A DNA stretch of 64,000 nucleotides from Nematostella vectensis (lineage: Eukaryota; Cnidaria; Anthozoa; Actiniaria; Edwardsiidae), in NCBI RefSeq assembly GCF_932526225.1, contig NC_064038.1, positions 4,588,001-4,652,000 on the forward strand. The letters are read 5' to 3'. A model generated the notes under the pieces. The model was given only the letters and a program-made list of their open reading frames with translations. It searched no databases and was not told the origin of the DNA. Positions 1 through 15,600 of the stretch are shown piece by piece (position 1 is the stretch's first letter; every line of letters begins with the position of its first letter). The position numbers were made by a program, and so were the translations under genes.

Positions 1-704
1 AGTATCAAAGAAAGTATCGAAAAACTTTATAGGGCTATTTTTGCCTATTTGGAACATAAGGGTTATACATTATCAGTAGTAAAGCGCGAGCATTGATTGG
101 CCAAGAAGAGTTGGTTATTAAAGTACATATAAGCACGTTCGATGTTATCGCACGTTTGACGCCGTCTCTATGTTTACTAAATTCACTGTTGTTCTATAAA
201 ACAGGTAAATCCCTTTTTTGTGCGTCTGTTATCTAATAATCTTGGAATGACGTCACAATGTTTCATGAATAACATATACGCAACTCTACTCGGGCTAGTG
301 GGATCATGACACGATGTGATGTTATCCGGGGTCTGTTTTGTCAAATCAAGTTAAAGCCGCATTGTCACTAGTTCACTTGCGGAGGTCCGACGGAAACCTC
401 GACCGTTAAGATAAAAGAATCTATTAGAATCCGAGATATTTAACATGCCATCCGGTCTAGATTATCAATCACATCCACGAAGAAACTTGCAATAGACACA
501 CTGCTTTCAATATTTTGAAATATTTTTCGCGTTTTCCGTTAAAAATCATCGAAGATTGTTACGTAATCGACCGGAAGTAAACTGGTGACAACCCGGCTTT
601 AATTAGATCAAAACTAGTTGAAAATTGGGCGCATAAAGGCATTTTTTTTCACTTTCTACTTGCCGTCGCCGTTGCTCAAGCTCCCTTATGTGCTCTGACC
701 TCAG
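1..704. other. Non-coding DNA, probably intron of the coiled-coil gene
   Basis: No coding exon, RNA gene or repeat was recognised here. The stretch lies upstream of a clear splice acceptor (TCAG ending at 704) of the coiled-coil gene, so it is most likely the intron before its first visible exon. It is AT-rich with short homopolymer runs. The 5' part of the gene lies outside the window. Confidence 0.5.
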
Positions 705-3525
705 GTGGACAGTCTGAAGAGACAGCTTGACGCCGAGACCAGAGACAAGGACAAATGGCAGCAACAGTACTACACAGTCCAGGAAGAACTTATGAAAAAG
801 GTAACGGCTGGAAGATAGATATCGGCAACAGTCCTATTCAGTCCAGGAGGAAAAAGCTGAATCTCTTTTTTTAGCGCTATCGAATTTTCCGTTATGGTTT
901 CAAGCCATGCTTTTGAAGAGGGGATTGAGGTGTAAAATAGAAGAAAGAGTCAAGAGATGCTAAAGAACGGGCCTCTCTTTCTTCTCTCCTTTTGCCCATC
1001 CCTCCAAAACAAAAACAAAAATCTTTTTTGATTTGTTGAGCTTGGTTGAAGCGAGAAGATCAAGTGTCACATTTATATTTCTTGCAAATACTTACAGTTT
1101 ACTTGCTTCCTGTCTTGTTCTAAAGTATGTGAAATCCTTTTGTAGGCTCGCATGTTATCCGAGACCCGGGCCCTGCGCGGCCAAGCGGAGATTGCAGTGA
1201 GCGAAATAGAGGCTGCGGCCACACGACAATTACAGGGATTAGCCAATCAGAGCCATGCTACTATATCTGCACTGCAAGCCAAGCTAGAAAGAGCCAATGG
1301 CAAAGTGCAAGAGTTCCAGGCCTTTGTTCAAGTAAGTTTAGTTATGGTGCTGGTGAAGAGGAGAGTAAACAAGGTTTACATAACTATCAAGAACAAGTTT
1401 AAACATAAATCGTTGCCTATCTAGCTCTGTTCTACCCTAGTACCTTAGCCTGACCGAAAAATACCTCACGTCACGTTGAAATACCTCACTATACCCATAT
1501 CACCTTAACTGAGCTGATCTCACCTTACTTCCAGTTAATTCACCTCACCTCACCTTAACTTATCTCACCTCACGTTGAATTATACTTCACCTCATGTAAA
1601 CCTACCTAACCTTAACTCTCACCTTCTAGCCCCAGACTTCATCTCCGCTAAGCTCACCTTACCTTTTCACGCCTGACCTTCCCTCCCTCCATCCTTACAG
1701 AGCCTTGTCGATGAGCAGCTGTCCGGTCTGGATAAAATGGCACGCGCCGCTGAGCGCATGGAGGAGGCAGAGAGGAGAGATCAGCAGCGAAAGCCGTCCT
1801 CCCAGCAAGCACGTGACACGGCGTGCTCTATATTGAACCTGACCAGTAATGATCTGGACGAGATGATGAGAGATGACAATACCATGGTAAGATATACCAC
1901 GTGTTGTGATGATCACGTGACACGGCGTGCTCTATACTGAACCTGACCAGTAATGATCTGGACGAGATTACAATACCATGGTAAGATATACCACGTGGTG
2001 TGATGATCACGTGACACGACGTGCTCTATATTGAACCTGACCAGTAATGATCTGGACGAGATGATGAGAGATGACAATACCATGGTAAGATATACCACGT
2101 GTTGTGATGATCACGTGACACGACGTGCTTTATACTGAACCTGACCAGTAATGATCTGGACAAGATGACGAGAGATGACAATACCATGGTAAGATATACC
2201 ACGTGGTGTGATGATCACGTGACACGGCGTGCTCTATATTGAACCTGACCAGTAATGATCTGGACGAGATGATGAGAGATGACAATACCATGGTAAGATA
2301 TACCACGTGTTGTGATGATCACGTGACACGACGTGCTTTATACTGAACCTGACCAGTAATGATCTGGACAAGATGACGAGAGATGACAATACCATGGTAA
2401 GATATAGCACGTGGTGTGATGAGCACGTGACACGGCGTGCTCTATACTGAACTTGACCAGTAATGATCTGGACGAGATGATGAGAGATGACAATACCATG
2501 GTAAGATATACCACGTGGTGTGATGATCACGTGGCACGGCGTGCTCTATACTGAACCTAAGCAGTACCACCAATACCATGTTAAATTATTATAATATTAT
2601 ATTAAAATATTACGCGACATTATACAAGATGATGAACCATATGATGATGAACGTTTTGCGTGAACCTGGCTTATGTGCCTTTCTCGGTTTAGGAGAATGA
2701 GCGGCTAGCGCGGAAGAAAAGGGAAAACGAATGGAGAAAAAGACTCGATCACTCGCTGAAAAAAGAGGTATCTTAAATTCTACATCTACATTTCTAGTCT
2801 ATTATACATTGAATTCGTAAACCCTGTTAGCGTGTATCATGTTTTATAGAGCGTACATGTTCAGCGGTTATTGAAAACACCTGTCTTACTTAGGCTTCTA
2901 TTTGTGAAGTTGTAAAAACATAGTTAAGAGATTTGGGGTTTTCATTGTATATTTAGCGTGATACATGGCTTTTTGGATAAACGTTTAACAACGGATTTAA
3001 TTTGATGTAGTTACTTTTACACAAAGTACTTTAAACATGGATATTTTTTCGTCAAATATTGCCGAAGCAAATGACGCGAAAATATCATTACTCAAGTCAT
3101 ATAATAGAAGGACCAGAGAAGAAAGAATATCACCAAAAAAAAAGAAAGAAATTGTCACTCCTCTCTTTGCTCTTTGAATTCTGGAGCATGTTAGTTTAGA
3201 AAAGGCATTAGAAAAAATAGTTATCCTTTTAAAAAATATTCTACGTTCTACTTGGAGATATCGCGGAATTTAAGTGAGCAGAAAGATTGGTTTCAGCACA
3301 GCAAATGCGCAAATATTAAAGTGAAGCGAAATGTGCGCTTCTGAAATTCGCGAAGTTTTCACTAATGTTACCAGGAAATCTAACCCATGTTTGATTCCCT
3401 GGCACTTTTTGGTATTTTCGCAGGTTCCATTCGCTTCGTCTTTAGTGGGAGTCCTGTTAGATATCATCGAGGAGAGACTGGCACTAGCACGTCGCCATGC
3501 CAAGTCGACAAAGCCAAAGAGCTGA
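705..3525 (+). CDS. 3' end of a coiled-coil protein gene (five exons)
   Basis: Five exons are read at 705-800, 1146-1331, 1701-1886, 2693-2767 and 3424-3525 (stop TGA). Their lengths are 96, 186, 186, 75 and 102 bases, all multiples of three, so every junction is phase 0, and each is bounded by AG and GT. The 214-residue product is rich in Glu, Lys, Arg, Gln and Ala with heptad-like spacing, so it is predicted to be mostly coiled coil. The third exon ends in a short conserved-looking helix (ILNLTSNDLDEMM) and the last exon encodes a hydrophobic patch (PFASSLVGVLLDIIEER) before the C-terminus. This layout resembles large centrosomal or ciliary coiled-coil proteins, but I cannot name the family. 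The N-terminal part is missing because the window begins inside the gene. A polyadenylation signal follows at 3595. Confidence 0.75.
1810..2580 (+). repeat. Intronic minisatellite built from an exon end and its splice donor
   Basis: Eight copies of a unit of about 104 bp start at 1810, 1914, 2008, 2112, 2216, 2320, 2424 and 2528; the second is 10 bp shorter and the last is partial. Copy 1 is the real 3' end of the third visible exon plus the first bases of the intron. Each of copies 1-7 therefore repeats the exon end followed by the donor CCATG/GTAAGATAT. Copy 8 has lost the donor (ATGTTAAA). The unit also carries the palindrome GATCACGTGA. The unit length is not a multiple of three, and reading past the first donor meets a stop in copy 2. 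Confidence 0.95.
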
Positions 3526-3594
3526 CGTCAGGTAGCTCATATGTACAGAGATTAGCGGATTTTTAAATGATGTCATTTATATACATTTTTCACA

Positions 3595-3600
3595 AATAAA
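3595..3600 (+). terminator. Polyadenylation signal of the coiled-coil gene
   Basis: AATAAA lies 70 bp after the stop codon of the coiled-coil gene on the same strand. The stretch from here to the satellite at about 4188 shows no gene. Confidence 0.6.
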
Positions 3601-4187
3601 CATTATAGCGGAGCTCGCATGACCCGGACTTTAGGGACGGAGCATCTGATATTTGAGTAAGGCTGAGAAGTAAGGCTGCGAAACGCCACATCCTTAGGGG
3701 AATAATTTAAAGCAAAAAATAATAATTAGCCATTCCCACTCCCGTCAAATATAAATGGTACGTCTGTTACTTACGGATTACGGATCGGGTTCTCCATGAT
3801 GAATCACCATCCTCCGAGCTAGCAGACTACGGGATGTATACCCAGTATCTATTTTGTGAACTTTGGTAACTACAAAAAGATGTCGCGGGCCTACTCTCAG
3901 CGTTATTTAGATTTGTGGTACGATTTTCGAAAGACTTCTTGAATGGAGGCCAAACAAATTTCATGATTTCTGTTTACATAAATTAAGCTCATGGGAGTAC
4001 GAAAAGGGACGCGGAATGAATACTGATCTTCAACAGCCTCTGCCAGCCGCCATTTTGTCATCCTAGCAAAGTACCAAGTGCCAAAAAACATCCATTTCCA
4101 TCGGCTGATATGGGAAAGCCAACCCGGTATTTACGATCGAATTTGGTAAATAAAGTTAATTGGTAAACAAAAATACTGGAAACACAA

Positions 4188-7100
4188 CATGCCTCAGCAC
4201 GCCAAACAACATCAACACAACATAGTCATAACAAACCATACAATATCATCACAACATTGTCGTAACAAACCATACAATATCATCACAACATTGTCGTAAC
4301 AAACCATACAATATCATCACAACATTGTCATGACACAAACATACTGAACACACAACATGCCTTACCACACAGCACATCAACACAACACAGCTATAACAAA
4401 CATACTGACAACACACAACATGCCTTACCACGCAACGCAACATCAACACAACATAGCTATAACAAACATACTGACAACACACAACATGTCTCACCACACA
4501 ACACGACATCACCACAACATAGCTATAACAAACATACTGACAACACACAACATGCCTTACCACACAACGCGACATGAACACAACATAACTATAACAAACA
4601 TACTGACAACACACAACATGCCTCACCACACAACACGACATCAACACAACACAGCTATAACAAACATACTGACAACACACAACATGCCTTACCACACAAC
4701 GCAACATCAACACAACATAGCTATAACAAACATACTGACAACACACAACATGCCTTACCACACAACACGACATCAACACAACACAGCTATAACAAACATA
4801 CTGACAACACACCTCACCACACAACGCGACATCAACACAACACAGCTATAACAAACATACTGACAACACACAACACGCCTTACCACACTACACAACATCA
4901 ACACAACATAGCTATAACAAACATACTGACAACACACAACACGCCTTACCACACAACGCGACATCAACACAACATAGCTATAACAAACATACTGACAACA
5001 CACAACATGCCTTACCACACAACACGACATCAACACAACACAGCTATAACAAACATACTGACAACACACAACACGCCTTACCACAAAACGCGACATCAAC
5101 ACAACATAGCTATAACAAACATACTGACAACACACAACATGCCTTACCACACAACACGACATCAACACAACATAGCTATACAAACATACTGACAACACAC
5201 AACATGCCTTACCACACAGCACGACATCAACACAACATAGCTATAACAAACATACTGACAACACACAACATGCCTTACCACACAGCACGACATCAACACA
5301 ACATAGCTATAACAAACATACTGACAACACACAATATGCCTTACCACACAACACGACATCAACACAACATAGCTATAACAAACATACTGACAACACACAA
5401 CACGACATCAACACAACATAGCTATAACAAACATACTGACAACACACAACATGCCTCACCACACAACACGACACCAACACAACATAGCTATAACAAAAAT
5501 ACTGACAACACACAACACGACATTAACATAACATAGCTATAACAAACATACTGACAACACACAACATGCCTCACCACACAACACGACATCAACAAAACAT
5601 AGCTGTAACAAACATACTGACAATACACAACATGCCTTACCACACAACACGACATCAACACAACATAGCTATAACAAACATACTGACAACACACATGTCT
5701 TACCACACAACACGACATCAACACAACATAGCTATAACAAACATACTGACAACACACAACATGTCTTACCACACAACACGACATCAACACAACATAGCTA
5801 TAACAAACATCCTGACAACACACAACATGCCTTACCACACAACACGACATTAACACAGCATAGCTATACAAACATACTGACAACACACAACATGCCTTAC
5901 CACACAACGCGACATCAACACAACATAGATATAACAAACATACTGACAACACACAACATGCCTTACCACACAACACGACATCAACACAACTATAACAAAC
6001 ATACTGACAACACACAACACGCCTTACCACACAACACGACATCAACACAACACAGCTATAACAAACATACTGACAACACACAACATGCCTTACCACACAG
6101 CACATCAACACAACATAGCTATAACAAACATACTGACAACACACAACATGCCTTACCACACAACGCGACATGAACACAACATAGCTATAACAAACATACT
6201 GACAACACACAACATGCCTCACCACACAACACGACATCAACACAACACATACTGACAACACACAACACGCCTTACCACACAACGCGACATCAACACAACA
6301 TAGCTATAACAAACATACTGACAACACACAACATGCCTTACCACAAAACACGACATTAACACAACATAGCTATAACAAACATACTGACAACACACAACAT
6401 GCCTTACCACACAGCACGACATCACCACAACATAGCTATAACAAACATACTGACAACACACAACACGACATTAACACAACATAGCTATAACAAACATACT
6501 GACAACACACAACATTCCTCACCACACAACACGACATCAACACAACATAGCTTTAACAAACATACTGACAACACACAACATGCCTTACCACACAACACGA
6601 CATGAACACAACATAGCTATAACAAACATACTGACAACACACAACATTCCTTACCACACAACGCGACATCAACACAACATAGCTAAAAAAAACTGACACA
6701 ACACAGCACGACATGAACACAACATAACATAGCTATAACAAACATACTGACAACACACAACATGCCTCACAACACGACATCAACACAACATACCTATAAC
6801 AAACATACTGACAACACACAACATACCTTACCACACAACGCGACATAAACACAGCATAGCTATAACAAACATACTGACAACACACAACATGCCTTACCAC
6901 AAAACACGACATGAACACAACATAGCTATAACAAACATACTGACAACACACAACATGCCTTACCACACAAAGCGACATAAACACAGCATAGCTATAGCAA
7001 ACATACTGACAACACACAACATGCCTTACCACGCAGCACGACATCACCACAACATAGCTATAACAAACATACTGACAACACACAACATAGTTATAACAAA

Positions 7101-10100
7101 CATACTGACAACACACAACATGCCTCACCACACAACACGACATCAACACAACATAGCTATAACAAACATACTGACAACACACAACATGCCTTACCACACA
7201 ACAGGACATGAACACAACATAGCTATTACAAGCATACTGACAACACACAACATTCCTTACCACACAACGCGACATCAACACAACATAGCTAAAAAAAACT
7301 GACACAACACAGCACGACATGAACACAACATAACATAGCTATAACAAACATACTGACAACACACAACATGCCTCACCACACAACACGACATCAACACAAC
7401 ATAGCTATAACAAACATACTGACAACACACAACATGCCTCACCACACAACACAACATTAACACAACATAGCTATAACAAACATACTGACAACACACAACA
7501 TGTCTTACCACACAACACGACATCAACACAACATAGCTATGACAAACATACTGACAACACACAACATGCCTTACCACACAGCACATCAACACAACATAGC
7601 TATAACAAACATACTGACAACACACAACATGCCTTACCACACAACGCGACATGAACACAACATAGCTATAACAAACATACTGACAACACACAACATGACT
7701 GACCACACAACGCGACATCAACACAACATAGCTATAACAAACATACTGACAACACACACCATGCCTTACCACACAACACGACATCAACACAACATAGCTA
7801 TAACAAACATACTGACAATACACAACATGCCTTACCACACAACACGACATCAACACAACATAGCTATAACAAACATACTGACAACACACAACATGCCTTA
7901 CCACACAACACGACATCAACACAACATAGCTATAACAAACATACTGACAACACACAACATGCCTTACCACACAACACGACATTAACACAACATAGCTATA
8001 ACAAACATACTGACAACACACAACATGCCTTACCACACAACACGACATTAACACAGCATAGCTATACAAACATACTGACAACACACAACACGCCTTACCA
8101 CACAACACAACATCAACACAACATAGCCATAACAAACATACTGACAACACACAACATGCCTCACCACACAACACGACATCAACACAACATAGCTATAACA
8201 AACATACTGACAACACACAACATGTCTTACCACACAACACGACATCAACACAACATAGCTATAACAAACATACTGACAACACACAACATGCCTTACCACA
8301 CAACACGACATCAACACAACATAGCTATAACAAACATACTGACAACACACAACATGCCTTACCACACAACACGACATCAACACAACATAGCTATAACAAA
8401 CATACTGACAACACACAACATGACTGACCACACAACGCGACATAAACACAGCATAGCTATAACAAACATACTGACAACACACAACATGCCTTACCACACA
8501 GCACGACATCACCACAACATAGCTATGACAAACATACTGACAACACACAACACGACATTAACACAACATAGCTATAACAAACATACTGACAACACACAAC
8601 ATGCCTTACCACACAACACGACATCAACGCAACATAGCTATAACAAACATACTGACAACACACAACGTGCCTCACCACACAGCACATCAACACAACATAG
8701 CTATAACAAACATATTGACGACACACAACATGCCTCACCACACAACACATCAACAAAACATAGCTATAACAAACATACTGACAACACACAACATGCCTTA
8801 CCACACAACACGACATCAGCACAACATAGCTATAACAAACATACTGACAATACACAACATGCCTTACCACACAACACGACATCAACACAACATAGCTATA
8901 ACAAACATACTGACAATACACAACATGCCTTACCTCACAACACGACATCAACACAACATAGCTATAACAAACATACTGACAACACACAACATGCCTTACC
9001 ACACAACACGACATCAACACAACATAGCTATAACAAACATACTGACAACACACAACATGCCTTACCACACAACACGACATTAACACAGCATAGCTATAAC
9101 AAACATCCTGACAACACACAACATGCCTCACCACACAACACGACATCAACACAACATAGCTATAACAAACATACTGACAATACACAACATGCCTTACCAC
9201 ACAACACGACATCACCACAACATAGCTATAACAAACATACTGACAACACACAACATGCCTTACCACACAACACGACATCAACACAACATAGCTATAACAA
9301 ACATACTGACAATACACAACATGCCTTACCACACAACACGACATCAACACAACATAGCTATAACAAACATACTGACAACACACAACATGCCTTACCACAC
9401 AACACGACATCAACACAACATAGCTATACAAACATACTGACAACACACAACATGCCTTACCACACAACACGACATTAACACAGCATAGCTATACAAACAT
9501 ACTGACAACACACAACATGCCTTACCACACAACGCGACATCAACACAACATAGCTATAACAAACATATTGACAACACACAACATGCCTTACCACACAACG
9601 CGACATCAACACAACACAGCTATAACAAACATACTGACAACACACAACACGCCTTACCACACAACACAACATCAACACAACATAGCCATAACAAACATAC
9701 TGACAACACACAACATGCCTCACCACACAACACGACATCAACACAACATAGCTATAACAAACATACTGACAACACACAACATGTCTTACCACACAACGCG
9801 ACATAAACACAGCATAGCTATAACAAACATACTGACAACACACAACATGTCTTACCACACAACACGACATTAACACAACATAGCTATAACAAACATACTG
9901 ACAACACACAACATGCCTTACCACACAACACGACATTAACACAGCATAGCTATACAAACATACTGACAACACACAACACGCCTTACCACACAACACAACA
10001 TCAACACAACATAGCCATAACAAACATACTGACAACACACAACATGCCTCACCACACAACACGACATCAACACAACATAGCTATAACAAACATACTGACA

Positions 10101-12655
10101 ACACACAACATGTCTTACCACACAACACGACATCAACACAACATAGCTATAACAAACATACTGACAACACACAACATGCCTTACCACACAACACAACATC
10201 AACACAACATAGCTATAACAAACATACTGACAACACACAACACGCCTTACCACACAACGCGACATCAACACAACATAGCTATAACAAACATACTGACAAC
10301 ACACAACATGCCTTACCACACAACACGACATCAACACAACACAGCTATAACAAACATACTGACAACACACAACACGCCTTACCACAAAACGCGACATCAA
10401 CACAACATAGCTATAACAAACATACTGACAACACACAACACGCCTTACCACACAACGCGACATCAACACAACATAGCTATAACAAACATACTGACAACAC
10501 ACAACATGCCTTACCACACAACACGACATCAACACAACATAGCTATAACAAACATACTGACAACACACAACATGCCTTACCACACAACACGACATCAACA
10601 CAACATAGCTATAACAAACATACTGACAACACACAACATGCCTTACCACACAACACGACATCAACACAACATAGCTATACAAACATACTGACAACACACA
10701 ACATGCCTTACCACACAGCACGACATCAACACAACATAGCTATAACAAACATACTGACAACACACAACATGCCTTACCACACAGCACGACATCAACACAA
10801 CATAGCTATAACAAACATACTGACAACACACAATATGCCTTACCACACAACACGACATCAACACAACATAGCTATAACAAACATACTGACAACACACAAC
10901 ACGACATCAACACAACATAGCTATAACAAACATACTGACAACACACAACATGCCTCACCACACAACACGACACCAACACAACATAGCTATAACAAAAATA
11001 CTGACAACACACAACACGACATTAACATAACATAGCTATAACAAACATACTGACAACACACAACATGCCTTACCACACAACGCGAAATAAACACAGCATA
11101 GCTATAACAAACATACTGACAACACACAACATGCCTTACCACACAGCACGACATCACCACAACATAGCTATAACAAACATACTGACAACACGCAACACGA
11201 CATTAACACAACATAGCTATAACAAACATACTGACAACACACAACATGCCTTACCACACAACGTGAAATAAACAAAGCATAGCTATAACAAACATACTGA
11301 CAACACACAACATGCCTTACCACACAGCACAACATCACCACAACATAGCTATAACAAACATACTGACAACACACAACACGCCTTACCTCACAACACGACA
11401 TCAACACAACATAGCTATAACAAACATACTGACAACACACAACATGCCTTACCACACAACACGACATCAACACAACATAGCTATAACAAACATCCTGACA
11501 ACACACAACATGCCTTACCACACAACACGACATTAACACAGCATAGCTATACAAACATACTGACAACACACAACATGCCTTACCACACAACGCGACATCA
11601 ACACAACATAGCTATAACAAACATACTGACAACACACAACATGCCTGACCACAAAACGCGACATGAACACAACATAGCTATAACAAACATACTGAACACA
11701 CACAACATGCCTCACCACACAAACCGACATCAACACAACACAGCTATAACAAACATACTGACAACACACCTCACCACACAACACGACATCAACACAACAT
11801 AGATATAACAAACATACTTACAACACACAACATGCCTTACCACAAAACGCGACATGAACACAACATAGCTATAACAAACATACTGACAACACACAACATG
11901 CCTTACCACACAACACGACATCAACACAACACAGCTATAACAAACATACTGACAATACACAACATGCCTTACCACACAACACGACATCAACACAACATAG
12001 CTATAACAAAAATACTGACAACACACCTCACCACACAACGCGACATCAACACAACACAGCTATAACAAACATACTGACAACACACAACACGCCTTACCAC
12101 ACAACGCAACATCAACACAACATAGCTATAACAAACATACTGACAACACACTACATGCCTTACCACACAACGCGACATCAACACAACATAGCTATAACAA
12201 ACATACTGACAACACACAACATGCCTTACCACACAGCACGACATCACCACAACATAGCTATAACAAACATACTGACAACACACCTCACCACACAACACGA
12301 CATCAACACAACATAGCTATAACAAACATACTGACAACACACAACATGCCTCACCACACAACACGACATCAACACAACATAGCTATAACAAAAATACTGA
12401 CAACACACAACACGACATGAACACAACACGACATCAACACAACATAGCTATAACAAACATACTGACAACACACAACATGCCTTACCACACAACACGACAT
12501 CAACACAACATAGATATAACAAACATACTGACAACACACAACATGCCTCACCACAAAACGCGACATGAACACAACATAGCTATAACAAACATACTGACAA
12601 CACACAACATGCCTTACCACACAACACGACATGGACACAACATAACGTAGGCATA
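4188..12655. repeat. 66-bp satellite array, about 8.5 kb
   Basis: About 128 tandem copies of a 66-bp unit containing CATAGCTATAACAAACATAC, followed by TGACAACACACAACATGCC and TACCACACAACACGACATC. The plus strand is strongly A/C rich and nearly lacks G, so the two strands differ sharply in composition. Because 66 is a multiple of three and the unit has few stop triplets, long open frames appear on both strands (up to 440 codons at 8156-9478); I regard them as by-products. Variants include units short by a few bases, units missing the TTACCACACAA part, and CAC/CAT or ACG/GCG alternations. Blocks of variants recur, which shows segmental duplication inside the array. No flanking gene runs into it. 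Confidence 0.97.
4231..4332. repeat. Three 34-bp tandem units at the edge of the satellite
   Basis: Near-identical 34-bp units beginning ACAAACCATACAATATCATC start at 4231, 4265 and 4299. They share short words (CATCACAACA, ACAAAC) with the 66-bp satellite next to them and look like a locally rearranged half-unit at the array boundary. Confidence 0.85.
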
Positions 12656-15600
12656 ACATGCTTTCATTACGGATTCTGATTCAGAAGTAAAATAAGGCAA
12701 AACAATAATCAACAGCACTTTTTTATCTCACTTCAAACATAAATGCATTAGACTAATGTTTCTACAGAAAATATGAAATGCTGTTTACTGCGTTTTTTAA
12801 GTTTCAGTTTCCTCCCCAAGCAGATTAGCTCAACAGAGGCAAAGGGAAGTTAGTTTATTCAACAATCCCATGTGTCACGCGCCTAACATTCCATACATTA
12901 CAATGTATTCCGATATATTTGGCAAACTCTTAAAGTACACTCTGATAGCAATCTATTTAGGCTTTCTTGCCCTTTCTTGCTCCTCGCTTTAAACAAAAAT
13001 ATATATAATTAAGATCGTCACAAGTTTAAAAGATTGGATCAACCTCGAGGCCACTCAGCTCGTTGTACTTTATCGAGCTTTTAAATGGTCTTAATCCTGG
13101 ATGGAAGGCCCTCAAGATGATTGCCTATCTTGATGGAACAATGAGAGCCACTTCAAGGAAACACCAGTTACAGCGTGGACGAAAACAAACGCCTTCTACA
13201 GATAACAATTGCTAATTAATGGGCGAGTTCAAGAGCTGTGATGAAAACGGAAAAGTCAAGGATTTGTGGATTTGTTCGTCCTCAATAAAGGTCAATTAAA
13301 GAAAGATGGCTATAAGAAAGAAAAACGTTTTAGCAGTTAATTGATCCGAACGTGGTTCTCACTCCGCCTTGAAATTCAAAGTCAAAGTAGAAATATTACA
13401 AATGTGGGCTTGGGCGTTTTGAGGTCGGGAGTACAGTTTGTTAAAAAAATTTCCTTATTTTAGCTTTCTTTGATCGCAATAGTAAAGAAGTCGCGAATAG
13501 TTATCTGTTCTCAGAAATGAATGGTGATTGCATGCACGAAGTCATCAGTAAAATCTGTTAAACGATTTCTCAATGGAAGAGGGGGTTAATAGTACTTCTA
13601 ACAAGCCTCGGAGGGTCAATTAATAGGTAACTGAGTAGAAAAGAAAATAGATCTAGACGTAACCCCTCATTAATCGAGAAAAAGTAGGTGAAATCATGTC
13701 GACTGCCGCCGGCTGTTGTGCTAAGTGGTCTAGAGTGAGAGCTCTGATAACGATTATCACCCGAGCTGCACTGGACTTATGATGGTAGCGAGGAGACCAC
13801 CTTAACCCGCCCCCGTGTACAGTATAGGAGAGGAGGACAGAGAAAGAAGTTCAACTAAAAGGGAACCTGATCGATTGATAAGTTATGATGGAAATGCAAA
13901 TTCAGGGCGGAAGCGTAAATATAAATGCAAACATTCCGCGTTTTTTTTTCTCTTGCTGATTTTTAGTGCCAAGTTGTTTTAGCTCAACTTTTTCTCTAAA
14001 TCTCTGCGTAAATAATAAAACAAATAAAACATAACCACAGGAAGATCCCCTCGCCAACTTCCTTATTCAAAGCATCAATACGCCTTCCTGACTGTAGTGT
14101 TTAGCCTTGTTGATTTATTTGTCGATAAAAGGGATGTTTTCTCTAAAGATTGTGTTCAATTGCCTGCGAAACAAAGGAATGATGGGGAAGAAACCAACGC
14201 CTGATGGGAACCCTGTGGATAGGGCGTCAATTTCCCGCCGATTTTACCGCCGTAACTGGGTTCACAGCGTGCGCTCGCTGCCACTCTACTGTTGTTTACG
14301 ATAGCTCACCAGGCGATGGCGCGAGATCACGGCGTTAGTTTTGTACATCTGAAAGTAGCTATTTTTTTAAGTGCTCTCGCGGCTATTGGATTTTTGAGAT
14401 AACACGTTTTATTGTTTTCAGTAGTTATTTTTCTACGTGGGAAAACCTTGAATGTTCTATTATTCAACATTAACTCATCGCTGGAGTGAACAATTGTTTC
14501 GGCAAGTCGTAAATAAAACATCAGTTTTCCTTGCTTGCTTCAAAAAGCATGTGCCTTTTTATTCAAATGTTCTGCGAGAGGTAACACACGTTGTCGAAAA
14601 GCTCAAATATATTACCAAGAGCTTCTAATAACAAGTAACCTTTAAAACTTAATTCGGAATATCGCGCCTGTAATTTGCTTAATGCCTGAGATAGCTCATT
14701 GTCATTAATCATCATTCCCAGACGACATGTAAGACAAGTCCTTGGAACCGGTGATTACTCTGACAACTTGTACGTTTTCACACCAGTCGCCCCCGGGTGT
14801 TATATTGGTAGCTTGATTAGGATCCGTTAGAAACAAGCATTGCCCATTGCAGGGCCTCGCGCCGATATAATCGACCTTGGAGGTGGATATTTACCCTTCG
14901 TAAGTCCAAACAAGTAATAGGCACGGGAAAGGTGACGGCCAGCAGGTGGCTTGGGGACCGTGTTTGCTTTTCTAGTTTAGCTCTTGTTATTTCTAGGAGC
15001 TCAATAAAGCAATGTCTAGAATGTTGACTTACAAGTACAAAATACACCATACGTAAACAATGTTCTGATGTACGATGATTGAGGTTTTCAGAAAGAGCAA
15101 CCTTCCAACATGAGTGTCATTCAAACTATATGTTCGGTTTTGATATCTTTATTTCGCATTTCCTTCCGTGGAGCTCAGAAAGACAACATCTATAATGTTG
15201 TACACCATTTTTCAACCGTTTTCCGATATTTGATAATCATGGTTATCAAGAGGTAAACTTCAAAGCCATTAGCAAATTTAAGAGTAAAAAAAAAACAGAC
15301 TTGACAAGGTTACCATCAGAGCAGGAGGAAAAGTACAAAGAACTGGGAAAAAAATACTAGCTCTTTCTATTCTAGCTCTTTTTCTGAACTGATATCACCG
15401 GTGTTATCTTAACTCTTACTACAAGAGTGTTAAATATTTTATTCGATCATCGCTTTATCTATTAAAAGAAGGCAATTACGAAAGTTCAAGACTAAAAAGG
15501 GGGGTCGCCATGGTGTTCACCATCTCACTACCGCCTGTTAGGCTCAACCAAAGATCGCGGAAACTTGCATGTTGTGGCTGCTGTTTAAACAGAACGTGCA

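Noticed and set aside
705-3525. Naming the coiled-coil gene as a specific centrosomal protein
   Set aside because: The fragment lacks a signature I can recall with confidence; coiled-coil composition alone does not identify a family.
8156-9478. 440-codon open frame (and 315 codons on the other strand, 9470-8523) within the satellite
   Set aside because: The unit is 66 bp, a multiple of three with few stops, so long frames arise on both strands at once. There is no start context, no domain and no splice structure, and indel variants break the frames.
4188-12655. CRISPR-like array
   Set aside because: Units are directly tandem with no unique spacers, and the genome is clearly animal.
14107-14304. 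65-codon frame in the gene-poor region
   Set aside because: Short, without signal peptide, motif or splice context.
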